Notes: generated by a model from the sequence alone, not told the origin. A DNA stretch of 64,000 bases from Siphonodentalium dalli (GCA_032622095.1 CP136062.1:227988578-228052577); one strand, 5' to 3'. Positions 34,136-44,497 are shown, numbered from the stretch's first letter. Numbers and translations: made by a program.

Positions 34136-34995
34136 AAATGGTCGTTTTTCAGATTTCTGCTCTGGAACACAGCCAGTGCTCATTATCCTCAGAAAACAAA
34201 TTGGGAGCTTGAAGCACGCGATACGACAGCTTATTGAGGCACAGGAGCCGTGAAATAAAATTAAAAATTAACCCCTCCCATACCATTTCTGCATCTCGTT
34301 GTAAAACCGAAAATTGTCATTTTCGACCTATTGTGGGCTCATGAATGCCCCTTTAACGAATATGATACCACCATTTGGGGCACCCGACACTCCAGATGAA
34401 CGAATAGGCGGATTTGTCCGGATTGAGCACGACGTAGGCGTAAATCATTGTTTCATTATGGACCGCACTCTGACACATAATGAAAAATCGGTCCAGTATC
34501 TGGTCAAACAAAGTCGAATTACCCCTTTAAGATGACAGTTTGACAAAAAAGGACAACCCTGAAAATTTGCAGAATTGGATTAACGATCTAACGCGCCCAA
34601 ATGTCCGCCAATAAATGCATTCTTGTGACGGGCAAAATTAGGTTTTCTGTCGATTTGTTTTCGAAAATTTGGTAGGTTCGCCCAATTTGAACCCCAAGTG
34701 CGCCCAATTCGCCTGGCGAATCGTGTGACATATTTTCTGGAAGTGAGATCTACAAGCTATCAGATCGTCCACATGTCGTCATTGTTTACTTTGCCAGAAT
34801 GCGGCTTCAATGAGAAAAAATCACATTCAAGTCAAGATATTTTAAAGCACATTTAGATATGGGTGGTGACAGAAGAGGGTTAATGAAGTAAGAACACAGA
34901 CATGTTTCGAATAAAAGTTCTTTATTTTGTCGTCGGTATATGAATGGCCACAATTTAATATCGTTTGGACGACTTTATTATCTGTCCAATGGTCA

Positions 34996-35243
34996 CTATA
35001 GGTTATAGTACACCAATTATAAAAAAATTACCCCCCTTGATGTGCTGTCAACCACACTCAAGTCAGCATAAAATCACATCTGGCAGCTGAATGGTTGATT
35101 ATGATTGGGATAAAATTAATGCAAAAACAAGAAAAAATCAAAGCCACCATGGAAATATGAATTTTTCTGCGAAATTAGGGCAGTATCGAAAGCGGTAAAT
35201 TTAAAGGCGGAAAACCCACACGTACCTGTTAATTTTTTTGGGT
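34996..35243. repeat. Dispersed repeat R2, internally deleted copy
   Basis: The same start and end as the long copy, but the ~500 bp between ATTAATGCAAAAAC and AAGAAAAAATCAAAGCC and a further ~95 bp after GGAAATAT are absent. Confidence 0.8.
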
Positions 35244-35371
35244 CAAATTGGGTCCGAAGAGCCATTCTTCAAAATTGACTAGGTTAGAAAGTTCCTGAAT
35301 TCACAAGGAATCGACCATAGCCCCGGACGTTAATACTGTCGCCTATGGAGAATAATTGGTGTCCTGTAACC

Positions 35372-36033
35372 AGTACTAGTATCCTATGTGGGGATATCCG
35401 CGAGTTTATAGTACTAGTATCCTATGTGGGGATATCCGCGAGTTTATAATAGTACTAGTATCCTATGTGGGGATATCCGCGAGTTTATAGTACTAGTATC
35501 CTATGTGGGGATATCCGCGAGTTTATAGTACTAGTATCCTATGTCGGGATATCCGCGAGTTTATAGTACTAGTATCCTATGTGGGGATATCCGCGAGTTT
35601 GTAGTACTAGTGTCCTATATATGTGGGGATATCCGCGAGTTTATATATAGTACTAGTATCCTATGTGGGGATATCCTCGAGTTTATAGTACTAGTATCCT
35701 ATGTGGGGATATCCGCGAGTTTATAATAGTACTAGTATCCTATGTGGGGATATCCGCGAGTTTATAGTACTAGTATCCTATGTGGGGATATCCGCGAGTT
35801 TATAGTACTAGTATCCTATGTCGGGATATCCGCGAGTTTATAGTACTAGTATCCTATGTGGGGATATCCGCGAGTTTATAGTACTAGTATCCTATGTGGG
35901 GATATCCGCGAGTTTATATATAGTACTAGTATCCTATGTGGGGATATCCTCGAGTTTATAGTACTAGTATCCTATGTGGGGATATCCGCGAGTTTATAGT
36001 ACTAGTATCCTATGTGGGGATATCCGCGAGTTG
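35372..36033. repeat. 38-bp minisatellite, 17 copies, with higher-order structure
   Basis: The unit is TAGTACTAGTATCCTATGTG plus GGGATATCCGCGAGTTTA. Marker variants recur in the same order seven units apart: TATAATAG before units 3 and 10, TGTCGGG in units 5 and 12, TTTATATATAG after units 7 and 14, ATCCTCGAG in units 8 and 15. It lies in intron 3. Confidence 0.95.
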
Positions 36034-36110
36034 ATTGATATTAAATGATCGATGAGCGTATAATAAAAGTGTATAAACAAAAGATAGTATATTTTAATCC
36101 TCAAACTGAC

Positions 36111-36322
36111 CAAGCCTTGAAATAGGGTGTCTGTCATTTGCAGAATGAGGTCACCAGAGGGTGAATTTAGTGATGCTACCCCGCATAGCGGGCTAGCATC
36201 ACCAAATTCACCCTCTGGGAACCTCATTCTGCTGAGGTGTAAGCAGAATGAGGTCCCCAGAGGGTGAATTTGGTGATGCTAGCCCGCTTCTGCAAATGAC
36301 AGACACACTATTTCAAGGCTTG
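36111..36322. mobile_element. Double-hairpin element, family M7, copy b (second hairpin truncated)
   Basis: CAAGCCTTGAAATAGGGTGT to ACACTATTTCAAGGCTTG. The first hairpin is complete. In the second, the right arm jumps from GATGCTAGCCCGC directly to TTCTGCAAATGACAG, losing about 70 bp. Confidence 0.87.
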
Positions 36323-36554
36323 AAACTGACACGTGGCTTTATTAACGCCACCTGTGTACATTGTTCTACAATTTTTTGAAATATGTGGTCATATGGGCAT
36401 TTTATAAATAGATAATTGTTTTTTCCGGTTATTTTGGGACGCGTTAAAGTTGTACTGCGACCCCGAGTCCGGTAAAAGCTGTAGTTGTAATGTCCAAGTT
36501 CGTGAAAGTTCTATTGACTATGCCGATGATCTGAGAAGCTTTATTGTTTTAGGA

Positions 36555-36975
36555 TATTGTAGAAAGGCTAATCTGGCCGTGTCAAATTGATCTATAGCGA
36601 TGGGATATCTCGCAGGACAACACATTTCGGGTTTTCTTGGGGAGTGTATTCGCTGGATGTCTTATAGTTGCAGTATGTAACTATTATGACCGCGTTAATT
36701 GCGTTCGATGTTTAGGTATGAACAATGGCTGGGCCATGCACACTTGAAGATTTTATGGCGGGAACACAATTTTTGATCCGCATGTAGAAGCTTTCTGGTT
36801 TGGTGAATGAAAAACCTGCAGTAATAAGCCGAAGTTTTTGTAATAATTTGAAGGATTAGTTGTTTTAACGGAATTCTGAGGCGGTGCATTCATGTAACCA
36901 ATATATGTTATATGATAATTTTTTGATGGCTAATAATATGATCTTGGGGGCGTTACCATTTCTGACTATAGTTTT
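36555..36975. repeat. Dispersed repeat R1, copy 2 (downstream of exon 3)
   Basis: Collinear with 28618-29100. Differences include an inserted TTGGGGAGTGTATTCGCTG and a ~100-bp deletion between GGCGGGAACACAAT and TTTGATCCGCATGTAGAAGC. Confidence 0.8.
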
Positions 36976-37723
36976 GTTGTGTGTTATAGGTGTGCACTTC
37001 TTTGTTCTGCCACGTTCGCTTGGGTAGCAATACACGATTCCATGGGTTTGTAAGAGGGCTGAAAAATAGGTTTGTAAGCGTGTAAGGGCTATAAAAGTTT
37101 GGCCTTTGTTGTGAGTACTGTTTTGATGGTTTAATTATTTTATAAAGGTACTATAGTATACACAATGGGATGATGTATGAATACGAAGTACATTTATGTG
37201 TTTTGTACCCGGTATGGGCCAGCTCTGTACGGTACGGTTATATCCCTTGAAAACAGTCTTCTGCTCTTCCGAGACAAAAATTCAAAATTGATACGATAAC
37301 TTGTCTTTATTTTTTAATATATTTTACATATATCTAGGTGCTATCAGCTCATAAGGTGATTATAGCAAAAAAATGGTTCAAATGAGGATTTTGCATTGTC
37401 AGTCCAAGAGAGATACTTCAACTTGTGATGTGACAATTCGGCCAAAATACAGAAAAATAAGTGCTCTGACCATTTCTGTATATTGTAACCAAGCATTCAC
37501 GTGCTGTTTATCAATAGCCATGGCTTAGCAGAAGGTTGTAGAATAGTATCCCCTCAAAATGGTGAAGGTGGCCAGAAATCGTGTAATTGCTACCTTGGTA
37601 TCGAACTAAATGTAGGCTGAAAGGTTATTTATATTATATATGCTCTGGGAATACTTATTCCACAACAATGTGATGTAGAAATGTGTCGTCCATAAAGACT
37701 GGTTAGAGTAGTCGGACTCAGGT
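36976..37723. other. Intron 3 segment, nothing recognised
   Basis: No inverted ends, tandem repeats or exon-like frames could be supported. Confidence 0.4.
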
Positions 37724-38054
37724 CATGGCATGGATCTCTACTCTGACTACCCCCTTGTGTTGTTTGTGCAATGTAATAAAGTTCCTAGTAAAAACAGGTC
37801 GGAACATCAGATTAGATTAGATTTTATGTGATGGCTAGTGTAGTTTTGAATATGGTATGAATATGGATATCAGGTGATACAAGGCTGCGAAAATGGGTCG
37901 GATTGGGGGAAAAATTGATTTGAACGCAGTCACTGATGAAGATCAAAATTAATTCTACATGCACAGATTAGCCATCGGAAATGGCACAATATAGCACTAG
38001 AAGCAGAAGAACTCGTAGTCAGAGTATAGGTGCGTGGCATGATCTAAGTCAGAC
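37724..38054. mobile_element. Short TIR element with M8-like ends, ~50 bp before exon 4
   Basis: Left: GGACTCAGGTCATGGCATGGATCTCTACTCTGACTAC. Right: GTAGTCAGAGTATAGGTGCGTGGCATGATCTAAGTCAGAC. These are imperfect inverted repeats resembling the ATGCCATGAATCTCTACTCT ends of M8, but the interior is not obviously M8. The right end stops about 50 bp before the exon 4 splice site. Confidence 0.65.
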
Positions 38055-38106
38055 TGAGAAAATAACTTGTTGATTTGTGTGTTATTCTTGTGTGTTATTC
38101 TTTCAG

Positions 38107-40120
38107 AAACTGCGATTGCGGCGAACGAACATTTGTGTTCCAATCCAAGGAAGCAGACGAGATTCTGGACGCCATACGAACAAACGTGTTCGCTGCATTA
38201 TTCAATAAGCGCAAGAAGAAACTTCCTCAATTGGACCTTCCCAGGGCAAGGTCATGTTCCATGTCAAATAGTGAATTTGGGATGAAGGTATGCCTAGAAA
38301 ATAGCCCGATGAGAAGGTTATCCGAGTCGAGAGACAGTCCAATTCCGACAAGGAAATCGGTCGATAAAACAAATGATGCAAATATAAATATTATAAAACG
38401 AAACATTCCGGACCAACCACGGCCAGAACCGGAAAGAGACGAGTATAATCATCTAAGTTTCCCGGGGATTGATTGTGGAAACGAGGCGACACTGCCCATA
38501 ACTGTGAAGGTCATAGAGGAAGGTATCTTATGTGACGATCTCGGTTACAATCACATTCCACCATGCGTGACATCACACTGCAGATTAGACCAAAGACGTC
38601 TGTCGACCAATACTTCCTTCAGTTCGGTTGGCTCCGTAGATTCCGGGATTTTGTCTCAAAGTTTTGAAATGAATACAGGCTCGTTCACCGAAGAAGATTC
38701 AAAAACTACAAACAATGTGTCGGGTCCGGCTAGAGTTGTGAGTAGTTCCTTCGACAGCGCCATATCAATAACGTCCACTCCGAGCAGCCCCAGTGATGCC
38801 AGGGTGAGCAGACTGGTGGATGAAGTATCACCATACGCGGTTTTTGACGGAAAATCAATGACGCATGCGCAAGATCAGAATGCATCACCGGTGTCACCAA
38901 ATAAAACAGTTGAGTTCTCGGATGACCTTGTAACCCACATCTACGATGATATAGAGCGAATTCGAAAACAGAACTGCCCAGAGCAACCTAACCAGTTCCC
39001 CCGGAATAGTTCGTGTGCAGACATAAAAACTATGGAAGACGATTACGCAGAATTGGACCAGTGTCGTAAAGACGTTCGAAAGTTCTTGGACGCGGAGCCA
39101 ATGATTAATCCGGCGGCTTTACCCGAGAGTGCCCGGAAAGATATTCGAACTTTTCTGGGTATGTCAGTAGGCGTTGAGCCAATGGCTGTTCCACCTGCGT
39201 TGCCGGAGAGGCCAAAACTTCCTGTTCTCAAAGACAGTGCCAAATTTATGAGTCTCCCCAGTGCGGGGCGACGTGGGAGCTTGACGATCTCAACGTCGTT
39301 GTCAATGACAACCAAGGAGCAAGACAACAAACATTCACCAGAAGAAACTAAGCTAGGATCTGCGCAACATCCGGTGGGAAAACTCATGAGCTGGCCTCTT
39401 GGTAAGGAGACTACGATCAACAATTCGGATATTTATTGTCGTCACAATTCGAGGGTATCTTGGGATGATAACTTGTTGAGACCGAGAGCGGTTACTGATG
39501 TCAACCATCTTAGGACATCGGCTCCCGTTGATTGGTTAACACACAAAGAAGCACCATTCGATTTGTTGACCGGTGACTACGTCGATTCAGCTTCGAAATT
39601 AACCGCGCCCAGTGACATTCCAACCGGTGATGTGGTGTGTTCTAGCACCATTTTAGGAACGAGCATACCGTTAGCTCAACCAATGATACCACTAATCAAC
39701 CATATGGATGATTACTTAACTCCCCGTGAGACCAATGAGCAGACGACTAATCCAGCCAATGAGCTGACGATTAATCCAGTCATGGAATTAGAGGCGACTG
39801 GCATGTTCGCTCAAGCCGACAATTCTGGTAACCTAGGTAACCTACTTATTGACATTGGGTTCGACACGCCTGTTTCAAAATCCGTATCAGACCCATTCGG
39901 GCTGGTCAAGTCCACGCCATGGTGTACATTTGACCAGAGTCAGCGTCCACAGATGATGCAAGACAACCTATCTCAGTTTTGTTTCATGGATAACACTTGT
40001 TCTACCTCTCAACCACCTATACTGACACCGCTAATTCAGGCCCCAACAGAAGCGACTTATTTCTCAATGAACGGTCCAACAAGTGAAGAAAGTGTCTACA
40101 TTGACGTCGAAAAGATATGA
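38107..40120 (+). CDS. DOK-like adaptor, coding exon 4 (PTB C-terminal half and long tail)
   Basis: The acceptor TTATTCTTTCAG|A completes codon 194 (Pro). The stop is TGA at 40118-40120. Residues 195-223 (NCDCGERTFVFQSKEADEI...) finish the PTB domain with its C-terminal helix. A basic KRKKK stretch (about 228-232) follows. The tail is rich in Ser, Thr, Pro and Asn and looks disordered. Candidate docking sites are Y307 (EYNHL), Y341 (GYNHI), Y437 (PYAVF), Y473 (IYDDI), Y507 (DYAEL), Y685 (DYVDS), Y730 (DYLTP, a YxxP motif of the Crk/RasGAP type), Y845 (TYFSM, a YxxM PI3K-type motif) and Y858 (VYIDV). PALPER at 557-562 fits an SH3 class II/Crk-type motif. SDPFGL near 788-793 contains an AP2-type DPF. 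The open frame over 2 kb without a stop is itself strong evidence. Confidence 0.95.
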
Positions 40121-40315
40121 TATTGGCTAAGGGGGTATTTTTTTTTCTGTGATTCTTTAATCCGAGTATGTTGTTAGTTTTGAACGCTGTAATGTACTGT
40201 TTCAATGATTCGCAACAAAAATCCCTGGTGAACTTGAATTAATTACCAGCTCTGCATTGAATATTATTTTTGAAATATCAAATAAGCTCACAATGAATTA
40301 ATGCACATTATTCGG
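40121..40315 (+). other. Probable start of the 3' UTR of the DOK-like gene
   Basis: This is AT-rich sequence after the stop codon, with no coding signal. No AATAAA or ATTAAA is present before the transposon that starts at 40316; an AATAAG occurs near 40280. The first perfect AATAAA (40622-40627) lies inside that transposon, so the transcript may end within it or use a variant signal. Extent unknown. Confidence 0.4.
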
Positions 40316-40796
40316 TTAAAGGTACCCAATCCGACCAGGCGCTCCTAAATTACTATTTCTTTGGCTTCGAGGGTAAAAAATATTTCATTCGAGTCGAGGA
40401 ACCCACCCATCAAAGCTCTGAGTGATCAGATATCGATTTTTGAAGTTTGTTATTTCTCGAGATGTGTAATAATATGAGGCCCAGAAACACGTGGTCAAAC
40501 GGAGGGTCTCGGACAAAATTGCGGTGAAAATTTATCACTCTAAAATCAAGTTGTAATACGGTCATATTTCGTGATACTTTAGTTATAATACGGCCATATT
40601 TTGTTAAACAAAATGTTGATAAATAAAAAGTTTTGGGAAATTTGATGCCATAGTTGACAGTGGTTAGCATTATTTTGTTGCAATAAATCGATTCTGATAA
40701 CTAAAGCGTATTTTGAAGAAATGTTGTTGTCGTTGTTGTTGTTGTTTTTGTATCTTGATGGTATGGGGACCGTCTGATCGGATTGAATACCTTTAA
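40316..40796 (+). mobile_element. MITE family M1, copy d, in the 3' flank of the DOK-like gene
   Basis: TTAAAGGTACCCAATCCGAC to GATCGGATTGAATACCTTTAA. It includes ATTCGAGTCGAGGAACCCA, GAAAATTTATCACTCTAAAA and a long GTTGTTGTCGTTGTTGTTG run. It provides the first AATAAA after the stop codon (40622). Confidence 0.88.
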
Positions 40797-40923
40797 AGAT
40801 CAACGGACTGATTTGACATATCTCTAATCCCATTCATTCGTATGACCCAGGGTTCACGGTGGCCAGAAAGTTTTGTTGGCCAATATTTTGGCCATTTCTG
40901 AATTGTTTGTGGGTTGTGCATCT

Positions 40924-41074
40924 CTAAAGGTACTCAATCCGAATTAACGCTCGCAAATTACTATGTCCTTGGCTTCGGGGGCAATTAATCGATTTTGATA
41001 ACTGAAGCGGCATTTCAAAATGTTGTCGGAATCTGATGATATGGGGACCGTCGAATCGGATTGAGTACCTTTAA
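40924..41074 (+). mobile_element. MITE family M1, copy e, internally deleted (151 bp)
   Basis: Both ends are intact (CTAAAGGTACTCAATCCGAA; TCGGATTGAGTACCTTTAA). The interior jumps from CCTTGGCTTCGGGGG to CAATTAATCGATTTTGATAA, losing ~300 bp. Its right TTAA is shared with the next element. Confidence 0.88.
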
Positions 41075-41862
41075 AGATGGTCTATCTATTCCTACGAGTA
41101 AGAAAATTTACATAGTTTCCTACAGGGTATAAATAATAAATATGAATCGAAGACCTCTGTCTGTAAACGCCTAATTATATTAATTAATATTGATTTTATT
41201 TCGAATTTTCTATTATAATACATATAAACAATTTGGGACATTTTACGGCTCGTGTTCCTTCGGTGCGTACAATGCGGGATAACTCTATCAAAAATTATTA
41301 AAATGGTAACGAAATAATGTCTTACTTGATTATCGCATTATATAAGAAAATATCGATATATGTATTAAGCTGTTAATGTAATTATTAATCTGATGGTAAT
41401 CAATAATGTTTAATCCAAACGTAGCTTCTGTCAGAAATTATATTTTTCCTATTTTCCTGATTTTTCTCACAAATTGTCCAGAACAAAACACTGTCGCTAA
41501 TTTAGTACAACATTCATATTGAAAATATATCTTTAAAAGATGGTCTATCTCTTCCTGTATAAAGTTTTGAACAAGTTTCCTGGGTATAAAATAATAAATA
41601 TGAATCGATTATATATGCTGATTTTATTTCCAATTTTCTGGTATAATAAACATACAATCAATTTTTCACATTTCACGGCTCGCGTTCGTTCGGAGCATAC
41701 CATCTAAACAATAGTGATTATCGCATTGCATAATAAAATATCGATATAAAATCAATATCAGTGGATGGAAGTGTTTCCGAACAGGTGTCTTCGACTCATA
41801 TCTATTATTTTATACCCGGAAACTATAGAAGACATGTTTAGGAAGAGATAGCCTACCTTTAA
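41071..41862. mobile_element. TTAA-ended TIR element, family M2 (TTAAAGATGGTCTATCT), copy a
   Basis: Left TTAAAGATGGTCTATCTATT; right GGAAGAGATAGCCTACCTTTAA. The left subterminal GGGTATAAATAATAAATATG recurs inverted near the right end (ATTATTTTATACCC), and an additional forward partial copy starts at 41531. Likely two overlapping or nested copies. Confidence 0.7.
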
Positions 41863-42420
41863 CCTTATTAAGGAGTATACGGCAAAAGAAATAGAGAGCA
41901 CAGAACATCTACTAGTTAACTGTCCCAAAGTAAAACCACTATGGGAATTTTTTTCAAATGTACTAAATCTGTATTGTGATCTGGAGTACTCATTAAAAAC
42001 AGAAGATATTATATTTGGAATTAAAACAATGACAAACACTTTGCCAATAAACAATATCATATTATTTATAAAGCGTTACATATATGTAACCAGAATACCA
42101 GATGTATGAAAAAAGTCTTAAGCATTGAATCTGCATGTCAATTCTTAAAACTAGAGTACCAAACAGAAACACTAGCAACCAAATGGAATATGTCTTTGAA
42201 TAGAACCTTAGGGAAAAAATGGGACAGTGTCCTTACAGTAATGTCCTTATAGTAAATTTATAATAAAATTAACATAAAAAAAAATGAGAATGAAAAAAAA
42301 GATTAAGAAACATACATGTATATGATCCATATATCATTCAATTTCATTTTCAGAAAATATATGTATGTTAATATTTGAATGTAAATTGTAACAAAAAAAT
42401 AAATAAATTATAAAAAAAAA
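41863..42420 (+). pseudogene. 3' end of a LINE (non-LTR retrotransposon), broken
   Basis: The frame from 41863 reads EIESTEHLLVNCPKVKPLWE and onward to IILFIKRYIYV, then stops at 42107. The reading continues in another frame from about 42070 (CMKKVLSIESACQFLKLEYQ...). The pattern E-H-L-(L/F)-x-x-C-P, then W, then LFIKRYIY is typical of the C-terminal region of LINE ORF2 proteins after the reverse transcriptase. A single-base frameshift separates the two parts. The A-rich 3' tail (AATAAATAAATTATAAAAAA) ends near 42420. 5'-truncated, not functional. Confidence 0.75.
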
Positions 42421-43236
42421 AGGATTATATATACCGGCATTTGGGAAAAAGTGATATCGGACCAAAATATCCCACAATGAATGTATATTATGGTCCCCGT
42501 GTGTTCGTCAATGACTCATCTATACGAGAAATGTATAACATCGCAATAGGATGCCAATATTTCAGCGACCAACATATCTATGTAGCCCCACTATTCTAAT
42601 TTCGGGATCTGGTTGTTGCGGGGTAAATATAGGGGGCAAAATCATGATTTTTGTCACATTTTCCTCATGCTACACAATCTTATTTTTATGCATTTTTCGG
42701 GTTAGTTCCTGTGATGTTCATCAGTCTAAGATTCTTAAGCTGTATTCAATTTATCTTTTTCTTCCTTTGATATGGATGACAGTTATGTGAGTGGTATTGA
42801 AAATGGTAAAAAGTTGCCAGATAATCAATTGACGTTTGAGCTGTGACGTATTTCGCTACTCGTGAAAGTATTCCCCTCCCCCGCTGTTTCAGCTAAATGT
42901 GTCGGTTTTAACTCCGTTTGACAAAAACTGATGAGATGTTGTCACCATATGTATGTATTTTTGTGATCCGTGGCATATCTGCTATTGGCCGGTTGTCTTA
43001 TTGAGGCCATGTGACGTACATAGCGCAAATACAGGGCAAAAACTTACCCCTCCCCAAAACGATATTTAGTGACACGTTTTACAAATAGTCAGATTTCTTA
43101 CGTCATATCACATTTTTTTCTTGCTAAAAGCTATGTCAAAACATCTTTGTATACTTAGTAGGTCTATTGTCGGGATGACTTGTCACCATTCTTGAATTTT
43201 GGAGCGTCAGCCTAAAATGGGGTCAACATAATTTAA
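42421..43236. other. Intergenic stretch, nothing recognised
   Basis: No repeat termini or coding signal could be supported. Confidence 0.4.
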
Positions 43237-43600
43237 AGAGCGTTTAGTTTTTCACCAAAATGATATATGGTGCCATTTGGCGAATAATGATAGGTGCGAT
43301 TTGATATGTTGTAAAAAAAAAAACTTCTAGGTATGAACCTCAAAGATATATTTGAAAATTTGGATATGACCAGTGGGTTCTTATTGGCTACAGTTGCGAT
43401 CAAAATTTAACATTGAACTCTATGGAGATTCTTGTATATTGGATAAATGGCACCATTTTGCGTATGATTATATATGAAATTTCTCAAAAAGACCATGTAT
43501 GACATTCAGGCGCAGTTTGGATAAAAGGTTATGTGACAAGACTATTCTCACTGGCTACCGTTTTGATCAAAATTTGACATTGAACCCTATCGAGAATATT
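43237..43600. repeat. Tandem duplication of a ~180-bp unit
   Basis: ATGGTGCCATTTGGCG... TTGGCTACAGTTGCGATCAAAATTTAACATTGAACTCTATGGAGA is followed by a second diverged unit with AATGGCACCATTTTGCG... CTGGCTACCGTTTTGATCAA... CATTGAACCCTATCGAGA. Confidence 0.75.
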
Positions 43601-43790
43601 GATGAAGATGGATAACTCTAACATCAAGTGGCATTGGTGTTAATTATTTGACAATCCGTCCAAATAGTATTTAACAAAATATTGATAAATAATAGTATAC
43701 AATTAATCGATTCTGAAGCGGCAATTTAAAAAATGCTGTTGTTGGAATCTGATGATATGGGGACCATCGAAGCGAATTGAGTACCTTTAA
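43601..43790 (+). mobile_element. MITE family M1, copy f, 3' half only
   Basis: Starts at the internal GATGAAGATGGATAACTCTA and ends GCGAATTGAGTACCTTTAA. The 5' half is missing. The right TTAA is again shared with an M2 element. Confidence 0.83.
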
Positions 43791-44286
43791 AGATGGATTA
43801 TCTCGTTAAATAAATTGTTTTAAATAGTTGCGTGGGTATAAAATAATAAACATGAACTGAAGACCCGTGTCCGGAGAAGCTTCTATCAATTAATTTTGAT
43901 TTTATTTCGAATATTTAATCGGGACCGTTTATGTGTCTCTTTTTAGAACAGACCATTCGGATGATACCATATGTGATATAGAGCACTGGCTGTTCCTATG
44001 ACTACGCACCGAAAGTCAAATGTCCCAGATTGATTGTTTGTATTGTTTTGTTCCATAGTTATAAGCGATAATGATATAATTAACGTTTATTTGTGACAAA
44101 ATTGTACAATAAAATTTCTGGTCTCTGTTAACAGTAACCATCTATGCTATTGTTCGTTAGCTAAACAACTACACCTTTTTAGACTCGAAAATATTCGAAA
44201 TAAAATTGATATTAATCGATAGAAGCATGCCGGACAGGAGTCTTCGATTCAGATCTAATGTTACAAAGAGATAATCCACCTTTATA
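43787..44286. mobile_element. TTAA-ended TIR element, family M2, copy b
   Basis: Left TTAAAGATGGATTATCTCG...GGGTATAAAATAATAAACATGAACTGAAGACCC; right end CGGACAGGAGTCTTCGATTC...AGATAATCCACCTTTA. Inner inverted AATTTTGATTTTATTTCGAA/ TTCGAAATAAAATTGATATT. About 500 bp, no coding. Confidence 0.75.
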
Positions 44287-44459
44287 TTATTAGCCCGCTA
44301 TCGTTGAGTACGGATATTTAACGCAATGTTACATTTAAGATGCCCAAAGCGACGACGTAAACCATGGCGGGGTGTTTATGTGAAGGAAAATAGAAAATAA
44401 AGAACACGAAGCTAGGGGTCGAAGGAAAGCTATTTGGAAAGAGAAACAAACGTGTGCGC

Positions 44460-44497
44460 CCGAAGCAGTCCGAAGCAGCCCGAAGCAGTCCGAAGTG
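44460..44497. repeat. 10-bp tandem repeat
   Basis: CCCGAAGCAGT-CCGAAGCAGC-CCGAAGCAGT-CCGAAG, about four units. Confidence 0.85.

Larger units (their letters stand above)
7102..40120 (+). other. Gene span: DOK-family PH-PTB adaptor (four coding exons)
   Basis: The four exons give an uninterrupted 864-residue protein (75+304+202+2014 nt = 865 codons including stop). Intron 1 (7177-21301) is phase 0, intron 2 (21606-29668) phase 1 and intron 3 (29871-38106) phase 2. All are GT-AG with good pyrimidine tracts, and frames close at every junction. Residues about 8-123 form a PH domain, about 128-222 an IRS/DOK-type PTB domain, and 230-864 a low-complexity tail. DOK proteins are recruited to activated receptor tyrosine kinases: PH binds phosphoinositides, PTB binds phosphotyrosine, and tail tyrosines recruit SH2 proteins. 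The WPLxxLKRF and FVFQS segments match DOK more closely than IRS PTB domains, but the tail is much longer than the usual DOK tail, so an IRS-like relative is the alternative. Non-coding 5' exons cannot be excluded. Confidence 0.88.

Noticed and set aside
33990-34253. 87-residue ORF in repeat R2
   Set aside because: Located at the end of a dispersed repeat; the second copy covers only part and gives no evidence of purifying selection.
38067-38285. 72-residue ORF with a hydrophobic start resembling a signal peptide
   Set aside because: Overlaps the exon 4 splice acceptor in the wrong frame; the PTB frame is clearly the real one.
39043-39423. 126-residue minus-strand ORF
   Set aside because: Antisense shadow of exon 4 of the DOK-like gene.
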